From assembly GCA_964242115.1 (NCBI GenBank), contig CAXSZX010000014.1, forward strand, positions 49,292-113,291: DNA of 64,000 bases, in the 5' to 3' direction. Of this stretch, positions 53,334 through 61,545 are shown piece after piece. The DNA comes from BOG-908 sp964242115 (GTDB lineage: Bacteria > Pseudomonadota > Alphaproteobacteria > Acetobacterales > Acetobacteraceae). The notes beneath the pieces were generated by a model that saw only the letters and a program-made list of their open reading frames with translations, searched no databases and was not told the DNA's origin. The first letter of the stretch is position 1, and each line of letters starts with the position of its first letter. The position numbers and the translations under genes are program-made.

Positions 53334-53901
53334 GTTAGCGTGGGTTATGAAGACATCTACGCGCTTGGGCTGCGCGAATCAGCTGTCTGATCAAAACGAA
53401 AAACCGAAACTATTCGGAGAAGAATAGTGAAGTTGACCGAGGATAACGCGGATGACCAAGACTGCAGGCCGGAGTTCGCTCTCACGCCAATCAACATGAA
53501 GCTCGTGCCGGAGCATCTGAAAGTAAAAATCGCTGCACATGCTACCAGTTCTGAGCAAGACGCAATGGACACGGAGATCGGTTGCGCGAGTTTGAACGCT
53601 CTTGATTGAAAAGTAGAGGTTACCGGAACCGAAGCAGATTGCTTCTGCTCCGAGCATCGCCTCTGGCCCGATTTGTCCTTATCTCCACCCGGCGCAAGTC
53701 TAACGCGTGCGTTCGCACAAACATGGCTTGCGGTCCGTGAGTAACCACCACGTCTCGCATGTGCCTGCCTTCCCGCAACCCGCCGGTCCGCCCTACTCTC
53801 CGTCCCAGCCCCCCCCAAAACAGGCGACCAAGATGCCGAGCCACACCGAGGCCGAGGCACCACCCCTCGCCAGCGCCCCCCCGCCACACGGCCACCGAGC
53901 A
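53334..53901. other. Intergenic stretch without a supported gene
   Basis: Lower-GC sequence between the kinase and the EamA transporter. A 60-codon frame from a GTG at 53427 exists, but no ribosome site or family supports it. A short hairpin GAAGCA / TGCTTC lies near 53630-53645. The transporter frame is open from 53707, but its conserved part begins at 53902. Confidence 0.5.
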
Positions 53902-54801
53902 ATGAACGCCCCGGAATGGGCGCTCCTGCTCGCTCTCTCCTGCGTCTGGGGCAGCTCGTTCTTCTTCTACAAAATCCTCGACGCCGCCCTCCCGCCCTTC
54001 ACCATCGTCCTCGGCCGCATCGGCCTCGCCGCCCTCACGCTGAACCTGGTCCTCCTCGCCCGCGGCCAACCCCTCACCCGCGCCGCACCCTGGCCACAAC
54101 TCGCCATCCTCGGCGTGCTCAACTGCGTCCTGCCCTTCACCCTGTTCGCCTGGGCGGAAACCCACATCTCCAGCGGCATGGCGGCGATGCTCAACGCCAC
54201 CACCCCCCTCTTCTCCGTCCTGCTAGCCCACACCCTCCGTCACGAGAAACTCACCCTCCCCCGCGCCGCCGGCGTCGCCTCCGGCCTGCTCGGCGTCGCC
54301 GTGCTCATCGGCCCCACCGCCCTACGCGGTGCGGTCGCCAACCTTGCCGGCGACCTCGCCTGCATCGTCGCCTCCTTCAGCTACGCCGCCGCCGGCCAAT
54401 ACGGCCGCCGCCTCCGCCACCTCCCCGCACTCCAGGTCGCCACCGGCCAACTCACCGCCGGCACCATCCTCCTCCTCCCCCTCGCCATCCTCGCCGACCG
54501 CATCTGGACCCTCCCCACCCCGTCCGCTGACACCTGGGCCGCACTCGCCGGCATCTCGCTGCTCTGCACCGCGCTGGCCTACGTCCTGTTCTTCCGCCTA
54601 ACCGCCACCGCCGGCCCCACCAACGCCATGCTGGTCACCTTCCTCCTCCCGCTCAGCGCCCTCATCCTCGGCTGGCTGTTCCTCCACGAATCAGTGCCCA
54701 TCCGCACCTATCCCGGCATGCTGCTGATCGGCCTGGGCCTGGCCGCGATCGACGGGCGTGCCCTGGTTATCCTGCGGCAAAAGCAAGGCCTTCTTTTTTG
54801 A
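53902..54801 (+). CDS. DMT superfamily (EamA) transporter
   Basis: A 299-residue inner-membrane protein with ten hydrophobic helices in two EamA repeats: NAPEWALLLALSCVWGSSFFFYKIL opens the first, VANLAGDLACIVASFSYAAAGQYGRRL the second, and LVTFLLPLSALILGWLFLHES is the typical late segment. These proteins export metabolites or amino acids. The ATG at 53902 is preferred; the frame extends to 53707 with a Pro/His-rich, non-membrane segment. The last residues, KQGLLF, and the TGA are encoded by a repeat half-unit. Confidence 0.88.
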   Translation: MNAPEWALLLALSCVWGSSFFFYKILDAALPPFTIVLGRIGLAALTLNLVLLARGQPLTRAAPWPQLAILGVLNCVLPFTLFAWAETHISSGMAAMLNATTPLFSVLLAHTLRHEKLTLPRAAGVASGLLGVAVLIGPTALRGAVANLAGDLACIVASFSYAAAGQYGRRLRHLPALQVATGQLTAGTILLLPLAILADRIWTLPTPSADTWAALAGISLLCTALAYVLFFRLTATAGPTNAMLVTFLLPLSALILGWLFLHESVPIRTYPGMLLIGLGLAAIDGRALVILRQKQGLLF

Positions 54802-54842
54802 AAAAAAGAAGCAAAAAACTTTTGTCTCGGCTGTCGCGGATC
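54781..54842. repeat. Dispersed AT-rich element, solo left half-unit
   Basis: A clean 62-bp GAAGC-type unit: AAGCAAGGCCTTCTTTTTTG, the second stem strand AAAAAAGAAGC, and ending GGCTGTCGCGGA. Its TGA serves as the stop of the EamA gene. The clean end at GTCGCGGA helps define one unit. Confidence 0.93.
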
Positions 54843-55153
54843 AATTAACAACGGTTCACGCAGAGCAGAAACTTGCGCCAGATAAGCCTAACTGACGATT
54901 GTACTGGTAAATCACATGCTGTTTTCTTCGCATCGGCAATACTGTTTGCAGATGTAGAATTCGCTGCAGAGGCGTGAAAACCGCCATGGCACGAACTAGC
55001 GACAAAGGTTGGATGACGCCAACCAGCGCCTCGGGGCGGAGTTGACGTGCGCAGACTTAGATTATGTCGAGCTTGCCCGGCGCGTAACCAAAATGGAAGT
55101 ATCGGAAAAGATAGGTCGTTTGCTGCTAAGGTGAACCGAGGGGTATTCCCGGC
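54843..55153. other. Intergenic stretch, lower GC, no gene seen
   Basis: About 310 bases between the repeat half-unit and the membrane protein at 55154. Base composition drops visibly here and stays low to 56053. Nothing beyond short frames was found. Confidence 0.5.
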
Positions 55154-56053
55154 ATGGGTTTTGTACGCGTTCATGCGAGCCATTGGCGCACATACCTTGC
55201 TTGTGGAGGATTGGCGTTAGGGATTGGACTCTTAGTGTCAAAGCGGGAGGAAGTAGCTACCCGCGGAGAGACTAGCAATGCTGTCGGCAACGAAGAGCGG
55301 CTAGTCACGCCGAAACCGCCGAGTCAGGCATATCGTCACTACGATCATTCCAGCGAAGCAGAAAGCCGAACCTATCAAGAAGTCAATCAGCGCAACTCTT
55401 TCGCCCTGAACGTTGCCACTTTCGCCCTGAATATTTGCCTAGCGTTCGTAGTATCCCTCACTCTCTTCGCTGCTTACGGCAGCTACAGAGAATCCAAACG
55501 GCAGGCAGTTGCTATTGAAGGGCAACTTCGTGAAGCGAAAAAACAAACTGTCATAAGCGAGAACGGAGCGATGCCTTATGTCTTGCCCGTCATTGAGAAC
55601 GACAAACTACTTGTCACCCCGACAAGTGTTATGGTGACTACGGCAAGTTTTCCGTTTCACTGTTCTCTTAGCTTCCAAAACTTCGGAATTAGTCCTGCGG
55701 TGGTTAGAGAGATTGTTGTAAAACTCACTCTGGGACTAACGGACGGCTATTTCCCACCTGAGTATCATACTACAGATCTCATTCTAGAAGCGAAAGGGGT
55801 GCATCAAATGGCCTTCGACCCACCACGGATGCTTACTCTCAGCCATCAGGATGCCATAGAAGTATATACTGGCCAAGTCGCTGTTTATCTTCGAGGGCAG
55901 GTCTTGTACAATGATGTCACCGGAACAAGCTTCCAAAGCCAGTTTTGCTTTGTGCAAGCTATGGGCAAAGGTTTCCATAGGGTCGATTTGCAAGCTGCAA
56001 GCGGACCAGATTGCGCAAACAGTGTAGGCCGCTTGCAAGCAGTAGCTCACTAG
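55154..56053 (+). CDS. Hypothetical membrane-anchored protein in a lower-GC patch
   Basis: A 299-residue protein not recognised by family. One hydrophobic segment near the N-terminus (YLACGGLALGIGLLVS) and one strong helix (NVATFALNICLAFVVSLTLFAAYGSY), followed by a short coiled coil (AIEGQLREAKKQTVIS) and a beta-rich domain (VTTASFPFHCSLSFQNFGISPAVVREIVVKLTLGL). The layout, a membrane anchor plus an Ig-like domain, is common among uncharacterised proteins. Codon use is clearly more AT-rich than in all other genes here, suggesting recent acquisition. Confidence 0.7.
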   Translation: MGFVRVHASHWRTYLACGGLALGIGLLVSKREEVATRGETSNAVGNEERLVTPKPPSQAYRHYDHSSEAESRTYQEVNQRNSFALNVATFALNICLAFVVSLTLFAAYGSYRESKRQAVAIEGQLREAKKQTVISENGAMPYVLPVIENDKLLVTPTSVMVTTASFPFHCSLSFQNFGISPAVVREIVVKLTLGLTDGYFPPEYHTTDLILEAKGVHQMAFDPPRMLTLSHQDAIEVYTGQVAVYLRGQVLYNDVTGTSFQSQFCFVQAMGKGFHRVDLQAASGPDCANSVGRLQAVAH

Positions 56054-56066
56054 CCCGGCTCGCTCC

Positions 56067-56561
56067 GTGTCAAAGGGCTCACCGCATGGCCTGATCGCGT
56101 TGGGCATCCTCACCGGCGTAATCCCCTTCTTCGTCATGCAAAGCCTCGTCCCTGTCCTGAAAAACGGAACCCAGGTCTGGCTCACAAGCCTCCTCCCCGT
56201 CCTCGGTGCGAGCGCCGCTGTCGGCCTCCTCGTCGGGCTCGGGCTGTCTCGCCGACGAAGCTGGTACATCACCTTCGTTTTCGCTTTCGGCAGCCTCCTC
56301 CTTGCAGCTTACGGGATCGGTCTCGCTCTTGGCGCAGCCATCCTGCTCGGCTTGCTACCCGAGGCGTCTCCCGACCTGAGTTTCATCAGCGTCGTCAACA
56401 TCGTCTTATGGCTGATCATTTCGCCACTCGCATGGCTGCTCCTGTGCATGCTTCGCCTGAAATGCTGGCAGCCCTGGACGACGCAATTAGATTGGGAGGC
56501 GCCGAACAAAACTCCTCCGTCTCGAACGCTTCTGATGTCACTCAAGGACCGTAAGCGGTAA
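56067..56561 (+). CDS. Hypothetical membrane protein, about 164 residues
   Basis: Not recognised. From GTG 56067 the frame contains four hydrophobic segments (ALGILTGVIPFFVMQSLV, LTSLLPVLGASAAVGLLVGLGL, YITFVFAFGSLLLAAYGIGLALGAAILLGLL, VVNIVLWLIISPLAWLLLCMLRL) and a short polar tail. It starts 13 bases after the preceding gene and may be co-transcribed. The start codon is uncertain. Its stop (CGG TAA GCAAGG) looks like a remnant of a repeat terminus without the rest of the element. Confidence 0.5.
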   Translation: MSKGSPHGLIALGILTGVIPFFVMQSLVPVLKNGTQVWLTSLLPVLGASAAVGLLVGLGLSRRRSWYITFVFAFGSLLLAAYGIGLALGAAILLGLLPEASPDLSFISVVNIVLWLIISPLAWLLLCMLRLKCWQPWTTQLDWEAPNKTPPSRTLLMSLKDRKR

Positions 56562-56655
56562 GCAAGGCATAGTCCAAATCTGCGCAGCCTACCGGTCAGT
56601 CCAACAACGCCAATTCAAGACGGCTTATACCAACACCCGATGATGCTTTCTCATA

Positions 56656-56790
56656 GAAAGCAAGCAGTCCTTTTTCGAAAAAAAGGACCAAAAAACTTTG
56701 ACTCCGCTGTCGCGCGCTCTCCGGAAAGGTCCGCGACAGCGGAGTCAAAAGTTTTTTGCTTCTTTTTTTCAAAAAAGAAGGCCTTGTTAG
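56656..56790. repeat. Dispersed AT-rich palindromic element, copy 28 (full, best-preserved symmetry)
   Basis: The left arm has a compensated GGACC stem, then CTCCGCTGTCGCGCG...GTCCGCGACAGCGGAG, with perfectly paired 11-base centre halves, then a GAAGG-type right arm. It is a good reference copy for folding. Confidence 0.93.
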
Positions 56791-56914
56791 CTTCGGAACG
56801 GTCGACCTTCACGCCGCTTGATATCAGGTTCGATTCTCCTAACGATCCAAACTAAAAGCTTGTGGTAACCGATCGTGTCCACGCGCCCAGTGCCGTTTGC
56901 TGATTGCCCGCCCC
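56791..56914. other. Short gap with a tRNA-like T-loop string
   Basis: The stretch holds GGTTCGATTCTC (56827-56838), close to a tRNA T-loop, and GTTAG / CTAAC on either side. Stem pairing does not form a tRNA. It may be a chance match or a worn attachment-site remnant next to the low-GC patch. Confidence 0.3.
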
Positions 56915-57727
56915 TCACCCCACCATCGCCTGCGACAACCGCCCCCCCACTCGCACCGGCTCCACCCGCAACGCCAACCCAGTCGCATCCGCCGTCTCCA
57001 CGAAGACCCCGCAAATCGTCGCCTCCCCACCCGCCGGCGCCAACCGCTCCCCAGGCACCCGCCGCCAGAACCGCGCCGCCCCCACCCCCTTATCCATCCC
57101 GATCACGCTGTCGTAGTCCCCGCACATCCCCGCGTCCGACAGATACGCCGTCCCCCCCGGCAACACCTGGTGGTCCGCCGACGGCACGTGCGTGTGCGTC
57201 CCCACAACCAACGAAACCCGCCCGTCGAAACTATGCCCGTACGCCATCTTCTCGCTCGTCGCCTCGCCATGGAAATCCGCCACCACCGCCTGCACCGTCA
57301 CCCCCAGCCGGTGCCTACCCAGCAACTCAGCCGTCAGGCGGAACGGATCGTCGTTCGGCTCCATGAACAGCCGCCCCATCACCTGCAGCACCAGCGCCCG
57401 CCGCCCATCCACCAGCTCCACTACCACGGACCCCTGTCCCGGCGTCCCCGGCGGAAAGTTCAACGGTCGTATCAGCCGACTCTGCGTCTCGATGTATCCC
57501 GCCAGCTCTTTCCGATCCCAAGCATGGTTGCCCAGCGTCAGCACGTCCGCCCCCGCCGCGAACAGCGCGTCCGCCATCTCCGGCGAACACCCAAACCCAT
57601 GGCTCGCGTTCTCCACGTTCACCACCGCCAGGTCCAACCGCAACGACTCCCGCAACCGCGGCAACGCCGCCCCCACCGCGTCCCGCCCCGCACGCCCGAC
57701 GATGTCACCCAAAAACAAGATACGCAT
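56915..57727 (-). CDS. YmdB family metallophosphoesterase
   Basis: A 270-residue calcineurin-like phosphoesterase of the YmdB type, which hydrolyses 2',3'-cyclic nucleotides. Motifs in order: MRILFLGDIVGRAGRDAVG, VNVENASHGFGCSPEMADAL, DVLTLGNHAWDRKEL, VVADFHGEATSEKMAYG and VVGTHTHVPSADHQVLPGGTAYLSDAGMCG, which supply the metal-binding Asp, Asn and His residues. The start is ATG 57727. In Bacillus the homologue affects biofilm and motility through RNA turnover; here the role is unknown. It diverges from the VOC gene. Confidence 0.94.
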   Translation of the reverse strand: MRILFLGDIVGRAGRDAVGAALPRLRESLRLDLAVVNVENASHGFGCSPEMADALFAAGADVLTLGNHAWDRKELAGYIETQSRLIRPLNFPPGTPGQGSVVVELVDGRRALVLQVMGRLFMEPNDDPFRLTAELLGRHRLGVTVQAVVADFHGEATSEKMAYGHSFDGRVSLVVGTHTHVPSADHQVLPGGTAYLSDAGMCGDYDSVIGMDKGVGAARFWRRVPGERLAPAGGEATICGVFVETADATGLALRVEPVRVGGRLSQAMVG

Positions 57728-57825
57728 TCGATATGTCCGCTCGTTTCTGCCCCTGCAGGGCGTGCCGCACGACCAAAGATCGGTCGGCCAAGCCGCCATA
57801 TGGCCCGTAGTGTTGACCGGTGACA

Positions 57826-57965
57826 GGCAAGGCAAGCGGTTCTTTCTTGAAAAATAGAAGCAAAGAACTTTTGTCCTCTCAGGCGCGCGCTGCAGAACCA
57901 TCGCGACGGCAGGACCAGAAATCCTTTGTTTCTTTCTTCAGAAAAGAACGCCTTGCCTCGCTTCC
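57826..57965. repeat. Dispersed AT-rich palindromic element, copy 29 (full, mixed left arm)
   Basis: The left arm mixes a GGTTC stem strand with an AGAAGC partner, so it is an arm-type hybrid; the right arm is GAACG type. The centre reads GCGCGCTGCAGAACCATCGC and GACGGCAGGACC. It lies between divergent genes. Confidence 0.85.
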
Positions 57966-58044
57966 TCCCCGTCCGGAACCCCGCAGCGCCCGCCCACGTT
58001 GCTATCCACAAGCGCCGCCCCCCCGACAAGCACTGGAACGCCCG

Positions 58045-58971
58045 ATGGTCTCCTACCTATCCAGGCGCAACGCGCGCGCGTCCAAGTCGGTCCTGCTCGC
58101 CGCCTGCGCCGTGTTCGCCGCCTCACCGTCCCGCGCCGATCCGGCGCTACTACCGCCGATCGCCTCGCCAGCCAGCCAGGAGCACCACACCGGCAAGACC
58201 GTTTTCGTCCAGCTTGTCACCCCTGACCTCGCCGCCTCCGAACGCTTCTACACCGGCCTGCTCGGCTGGCAGTTCCAGCCTGTCGCCAACACCCGCGTGC
58301 CCTACGCGGTCGCCCTCTCCGGCGGCACGCTCGTCGGCGGCGCCGCCCAGCGCGCCATTCCCGCCGGCCAGCACCTGCAATCCGCTTGGCTCGGCTTCTT
58401 CTCTGTCCCCGACGTCAACGCCGCCGTTACGCTGGCCGTCGCCCAGGGTGCCAAAACCCTCGCCGCCCCGCATGACGTCCCCGGCCTCGGCCGCGAGGCG
58501 GTCCTGGCCGACCCGCAAGGTGCCGTCTTCGGCATCCTCGCTTCCAGCAGCGGCGACCCGCCGGACGTGCTCTCCCCCGTCGGCACTTGGATCTGGCGCT
58601 CCCTCCTCACCTCCGACCCAACGTCTGACGCGGCCTTCTACAACACCGTGCTCGGCTTCGACGCGACCGCCTTCCCCTCCGAAGGCGCCGTCCAGCATCT
58701 CCTGCTCGTCTCCGGCACCTACGCCCGCGCCACCGCCAACTCGTTCCCCAGCAATCGACCCGACATGCACCCGCACTGGCTCAACTACGTCCGCGTTGCC
58801 AACGCTGCACAGACCGCCGCAACCGCCACGTCCCTCGGCGGTCGCGTCCTCGTCCCACCTCACCCCGACAGGCATGGCGGCATGATAGCCGTCATCGCCG
58901 ACCCGGAAGGCGCCCCCCTCGGCCTCTTCGAGTGGGCAGAAGGCGTCGAGACCAAGGACGTTACAAAGTGA
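58045..58971 (+). CDS. Exported VOC (glyoxalase-like) protein with two domains
   Basis: A 308-residue protein with a signal peptide (SVLLAACAVFAASPSRA) and two VOC repeats: VFVQLVTPDLAASERFYTGLLGWQFQPV ... AVLADPQGAVFGIL, and then TWIWRSLLTSDPTSDAAFYNTVLGFDATAF ... MIAVIADPEGAPLGLFEW. The fold binds a metal with His and Glu residues, but the substrate is unknown; an exported two-domain VOC protein is uncommon, as most are cytoplasmic. The stop overlaps the GTG of the Gly-rich gene (GTGA), so the two are coupled. Confidence 0.87.
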   Translation: MVSYLSRRNARASKSVLLAACAVFAASPSRADPALLPPIASPASQEHHTGKTVFVQLVTPDLAASERFYTGLLGWQFQPVANTRVPYAVALSGGTLVGGAAQRAIPAGQHLQSAWLGFFSVPDVNAAVTLAVAQGAKTLAAPHDVPGLGREAVLADPQGAVFGILASSSGDPPDVLSPVGTWIWRSLLTSDPTSDAAFYNTVLGFDATAFPSEGAVQHLLLVSGTYARATANSFPSNRPDMHPHWLNYVRVANAAQTAATATSLGGRVLVPPHPDRHGGMIAVIADPEGAPLGLFEWAEGVETKDVTK

Positions 58972-59351
58972 GCACCCCCAACATGCGTCCCTACCTCCTA
59001 CGCTGGCTCCTTATCGCAACGTTCGCCGCGCCTGTCGCATTCCTCTCCTCCGGCTGCGCAGCCGGTTACGGCTACGGTGGCGGTGGCGGTGGCTACGACG
59101 TTGGTGCCGACTACTACGGCGGCGGCTACGGCGGGGATTACGGCGGCTGGGACAGCGGCTACGCGGTCGGCCCCTATCGCGAAGGTTACGGCGGCCGCGG
59201 TTTCGGCCGCCCAGGCTTTGGCGGTCACGGCGGCGGCGGACGCGGTTTTGCATCCATCCCTGGCGGCGGCGGCCACGCAGGTGGCTTCTCGCCCGGCGGC
59301 TTCAGCCACGGCGGCGGCGGCGGCCACGGAGGCGGCGGTCACGGACGTTGA
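58968..59351 (+). CDS. Glycine-rich lipoprotein
   Basis: A lipoprotein signal (LLIATFAAPVAFLSSGCAAG) is followed by about 90 residues of almost pure Gly/Tyr, then Gly/His/Phe repeats (GYGGGGGGYDVGADYYGGGYGGDYGG; later GGGHAGGFSPGGFSHGGGGGHGGGGHGR). It looks like a disordered, possibly metal- or surface-binding tail. GTG 58968 overlaps the VOC stop; ATG 58983 (MRPYLLRWL) is an alternative. The His-rich C-terminal half could bind metals; that is inference. Confidence 0.72.
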   Translation: MSTPNMRPYLLRWLLIATFAAPVAFLSSGCAAGYGYGGGGGGYDVGADYYGGGYGGDYGGWDSGYAVGPYREGYGGRGFGRPGFGGHGGGGRGFASIPGGGGHAGGFSPGGFSHGGGGGHGGGGHGR

Positions 59352-59766
59352 CCGGTTTTCTCAGACTTACCTCTACCGGCTCGGAACAACCAGTCCTTCG
59401 TCGAAAAATCAAAGTCTGCCATTGACGATCGGCAATCTTTTTGAAACATTCGGCACTTGTTGCAGAAGCTAGCGTTCCCGCGCTCGAAGCCAGCTAGAGC
59501 ATCATCCGCCCAACGACGTCACCCGTCGGACGCACATGTCCGCCGACATAGGCACTTCAGTGTTTTCCAGTCTGCTTATCCGACCCAACAAGTTCAGATA
59601 ACGCGGTAACCAACGTTGACCTCTACCTATCGAACCCACAGCTGCAGCCGTTGGTCAGTCAATATTTCAAACAACAAACGTTTTTGCCTTACTCATTAAT
59701 GTTGAGCCTTACTGTCCAGCAGTCAGGTGAACCACCAAACTCAAACTTGCAGGCCTGCACGTCATC
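59352..59766. other. Intergenic stretch without a gene
   Basis: About 415 bases of lower-GC sequence between the Gly-rich lipoprotein gene and the convergent methionine-R-sulfoxide reductase gene. I saw no dispersed element, no clear hairpin and no supported frame. Confidence 0.55.
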
Positions 59767-60213
59767 CTAACACGCCCCGCTCGCCTCCACGTAAAGCTGC
59801 ACCACCGCCTCGAAAAACACCCGATCGCTCTCCGAAAACCGCCCCGGTTCCGGACTATCCACATCCAGCACTCCCGCCATCCCTCCACGCACCCCAAACG
59901 GCACCACAATCTCCGACATCGAAGCGCTGTCGCACGCAATATGCCCTTCGAACGCATGCACGTCCGCCACAACAACCGTCTCACCCCGCGCCATCGCCGT
60001 CCCGCATACCCCGCGTCCCACTGCAATCCGCGTACACGCCGGCAAACCCTGAAACGGCCCCACCACCAGGTCATCGCCGTGCAGAAAATAGAACCCCACC
60101 CAGTTCAGCCGCTCCACGCGCTGAAACAGCAACGACGCCGTGTTGGCCGCATTCGCCACCGCATCCGTCTCTCCCGCCAGCAGCGCGCGCAACTCCTCCA
60201 GCACGTCATCCAT
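59767..60213 (-). CDS. msrC: Free methionine-R-sulfoxide reductase (GAF domain)
   Basis: Reduces free methionine-R-sulfoxide; it repairs oxidised methionine in the cytoplasm. About 148 residues of GAF fold: NWVGFYFLHGDDLVVGPFQGLPACTRIAVGRGVCGTAMARGETVVVADVHAFEGHIACDSASMSEIVVPF. The three conserved cysteines (PAC, RGVCG, HIACDSAS) are all present. The ATG at 60213 (MDDVLEELRALL) gives the usual start; the frame extends 24 bases upstream to another ATG. Confidence 0.93.
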   Translation of the reverse strand: MDDVLEELRALLAGETDAVANAANTASLLFQRVERLNWVGFYFLHGDDLVVGPFQGLPACTRIAVGRGVCGTAMARGETVVVADVHAFEGHIACDSASMSEIVVPFGVRGGMAGVLDVDSPEPGRFSESDRVFFEAVVQLYVEASGAC

Positions 60214-60239
60214 GTCTTCATCTCTCCAAAGCCGCACCA

Positions 60240-60378
60240 GAGGCCTTCTTTTTTGAAAAAAAGAAGCAAAAAACTTTTACTCCCCCTGTTGTCGTAGCTG
60301 AAACACCAAGCCTCCCCACCTCACACCCAAGAAGCAAAAGTTTTCTGGTTCTTTTTTCAAAAAAGAACCGCTTTCTTC
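60240..60378. repeat. Dispersed AT-rich palindromic element, copy 30 (full)
   Basis: GAAGC-type left arm and GAACC-type right arm; the centre is diverged (CCTGTTGTCGTAGCTG) and less symmetrical than in other copies. It separates two genes that lie on the reverse strand. Confidence 0.88.
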
Positions 60379-60383
60379 CCCCC

Positions 60384-61406
60384 TCAAGCCGCCTCCTCCA
60401 ACCCGGCATCCCCATACCCCAACAACCGCAAAGCCCGCCCCCGTATCCCCCTCAACCCCGCCGCATGGATCAACGCCTCCTCCGCCCCGTGCGTCACCCA
60501 AACCTCCGGCGCCCCCACCTCGTCCAGCGTCGCCAGCAACTCCGGCCAATCCGCATGGTCGCTGATCACCAGCGGCAGCTCCACGCCCCGCGCCCGCGCC
60601 CGCTGCCGCACCCGCATCCACCCGCTCGCCAGGCACGTCACCGGCTCGGCCATCCGCCGCGCCCACCGATCCGCAATCGCAGAGGGCGGCGCCAGCACGA
60701 TCGCCCCCGCCAACTCCCCCGCCGCCACCCCCGTCGCCGGCCGCAACTCCCCCAGCCGCACCCCCAGCCGCTCGTAAACCTCACACAACGGCATCAACGC
60801 CCCGTGCAAATACACCGGCCGCTCCCACCCGCACTCCCGCAACAGCGCGATCAACCGCTGCGCCTTTCCCAGCGCGTAGCACCCCACCACGTGGCTCCGC
60901 TCCGGAAACAACCCAACGCTGTCGATCAGCTTCTGCGCCTCCCCCAGCGCCGGCGGATGCACGAAGATCGGCAACGCAAACGTCGCCTCCGTCACGAACA
61001 CGTCGCACGGCACCGGCACGAACGGCGCACATGTCGGGTCCGCCGCCCGCTTATAGTCCCCGCTCACCACCGCCCGAGCCCCGCCATGCTCCATCGCCAC
61101 CTGCGCGCTGCCCAGCACGTGCCCCGCCGGCTGCACCCACACCCGCACGTCGCCCACCCGAACCACCTCGCCAGGCGCCAGCGCCTGCTGGCTCTCCCCC
61201 GAGCGCCCGACCCCCATCCGCACGTCCATGATCGCCAGCGTCTCCGCCGTCGCCAGCACCGCCCCATGCCCCGGCCTGGCATGGTCCGCATGCGCGTGCG
61301 TGATCACCGCGCGCGGCACCGCCTGCACCGGGTCGATGAAAAAATCCCCCGGCGTGCAGTACAAACCCTCAGGGCGGACGCAGAGCCAGGTGTCTGGATG
61401 AAGCAT
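60384..61406 (-). CDS. Ligase-associated DNA damage response exonuclease (MBL/beta-CASP fold)
   Basis: A 340-residue metallo-beta-lactamase/beta-CASP nuclease of the kind encoded with a bacterial ATP-dependent DNA ligase. Features: MLHPDTWLCVRPEGLYCTPGDFFIDPVQAVPRAVITHAHADHARPGHG (zinc motif HAHADH), GHVLGSAQVAMEHGGARAVVSGDYKR, VFVTEATFALPIFVHP, YALGKAQRLIALLRE, ISDHADWPELLATLD and VTHGAEEAL. The usual ligase and helicase partners are not in the window. The ATG at 61406 lies at the edge of a repeat half-unit. Confidence 0.93.
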   Translation of the reverse strand: MLHPDTWLCVRPEGLYCTPGDFFIDPVQAVPRAVITHAHADHARPGHGAVLATAETLAIMDVRMGVGRSGESQQALAPGEVVRVGDVRVWVQPAGHVLGSAQVAMEHGGARAVVSGDYKRAADPTCAPFVPVPCDVFVTEATFALPIFVHPPALGEAQKLIDSVGLFPERSHVVGCYALGKAQRLIALLRECGWERPVYLHGALMPLCEVYERLGVRLGELRPATGVAAGELAGAIVLAPPSAIADRWARRMAEPVTCLASGWMRVRQRARARGVELPLVISDHADWPELLATLDEVGAPEVWVTHGAEEALIHAAGLRGIRGRALRLLGYGDAGLEEAA

Positions 61407-61472
61407 GCAAGCAAGAACGTTCTTTTTTGAAAAAAAGAACCAAAAAACTTTTGCGCCTGCTATCGCGCTGGC
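61406..61472. repeat. Dispersed AT-rich element, solo left half-unit
   Basis: GAACC-type unit (GTTCTTTTTTGAAAAAAAGA then ACC) ending CTGCTATCGCGCT. The partner unit is absent. It sits between the divergent exonuclease and beta-lactamase-like genes and is open in the frame of the latter. Confidence 0.88.
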
Positions 61473-61545
61473 AGCCGCCGCCCCGTACTTGACGGCCAAA
61501 CCTCCCTGGCAGATCCGCACAACGCCACCTCGAGGAGCCTACCGC

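Noticed and set aside
53427..53609. 60-codon frame from GTG 53427
   Set aside because: No ribosome-binding site, no recognisable family, lies in a lower-GC gap; not enough support.
56791..56870. A tRNA gene suggested by GGTTCGATTCTC
   Set aside because: The flanking bases do not form a T-stem or acceptor stem and no anticodon arm is found.
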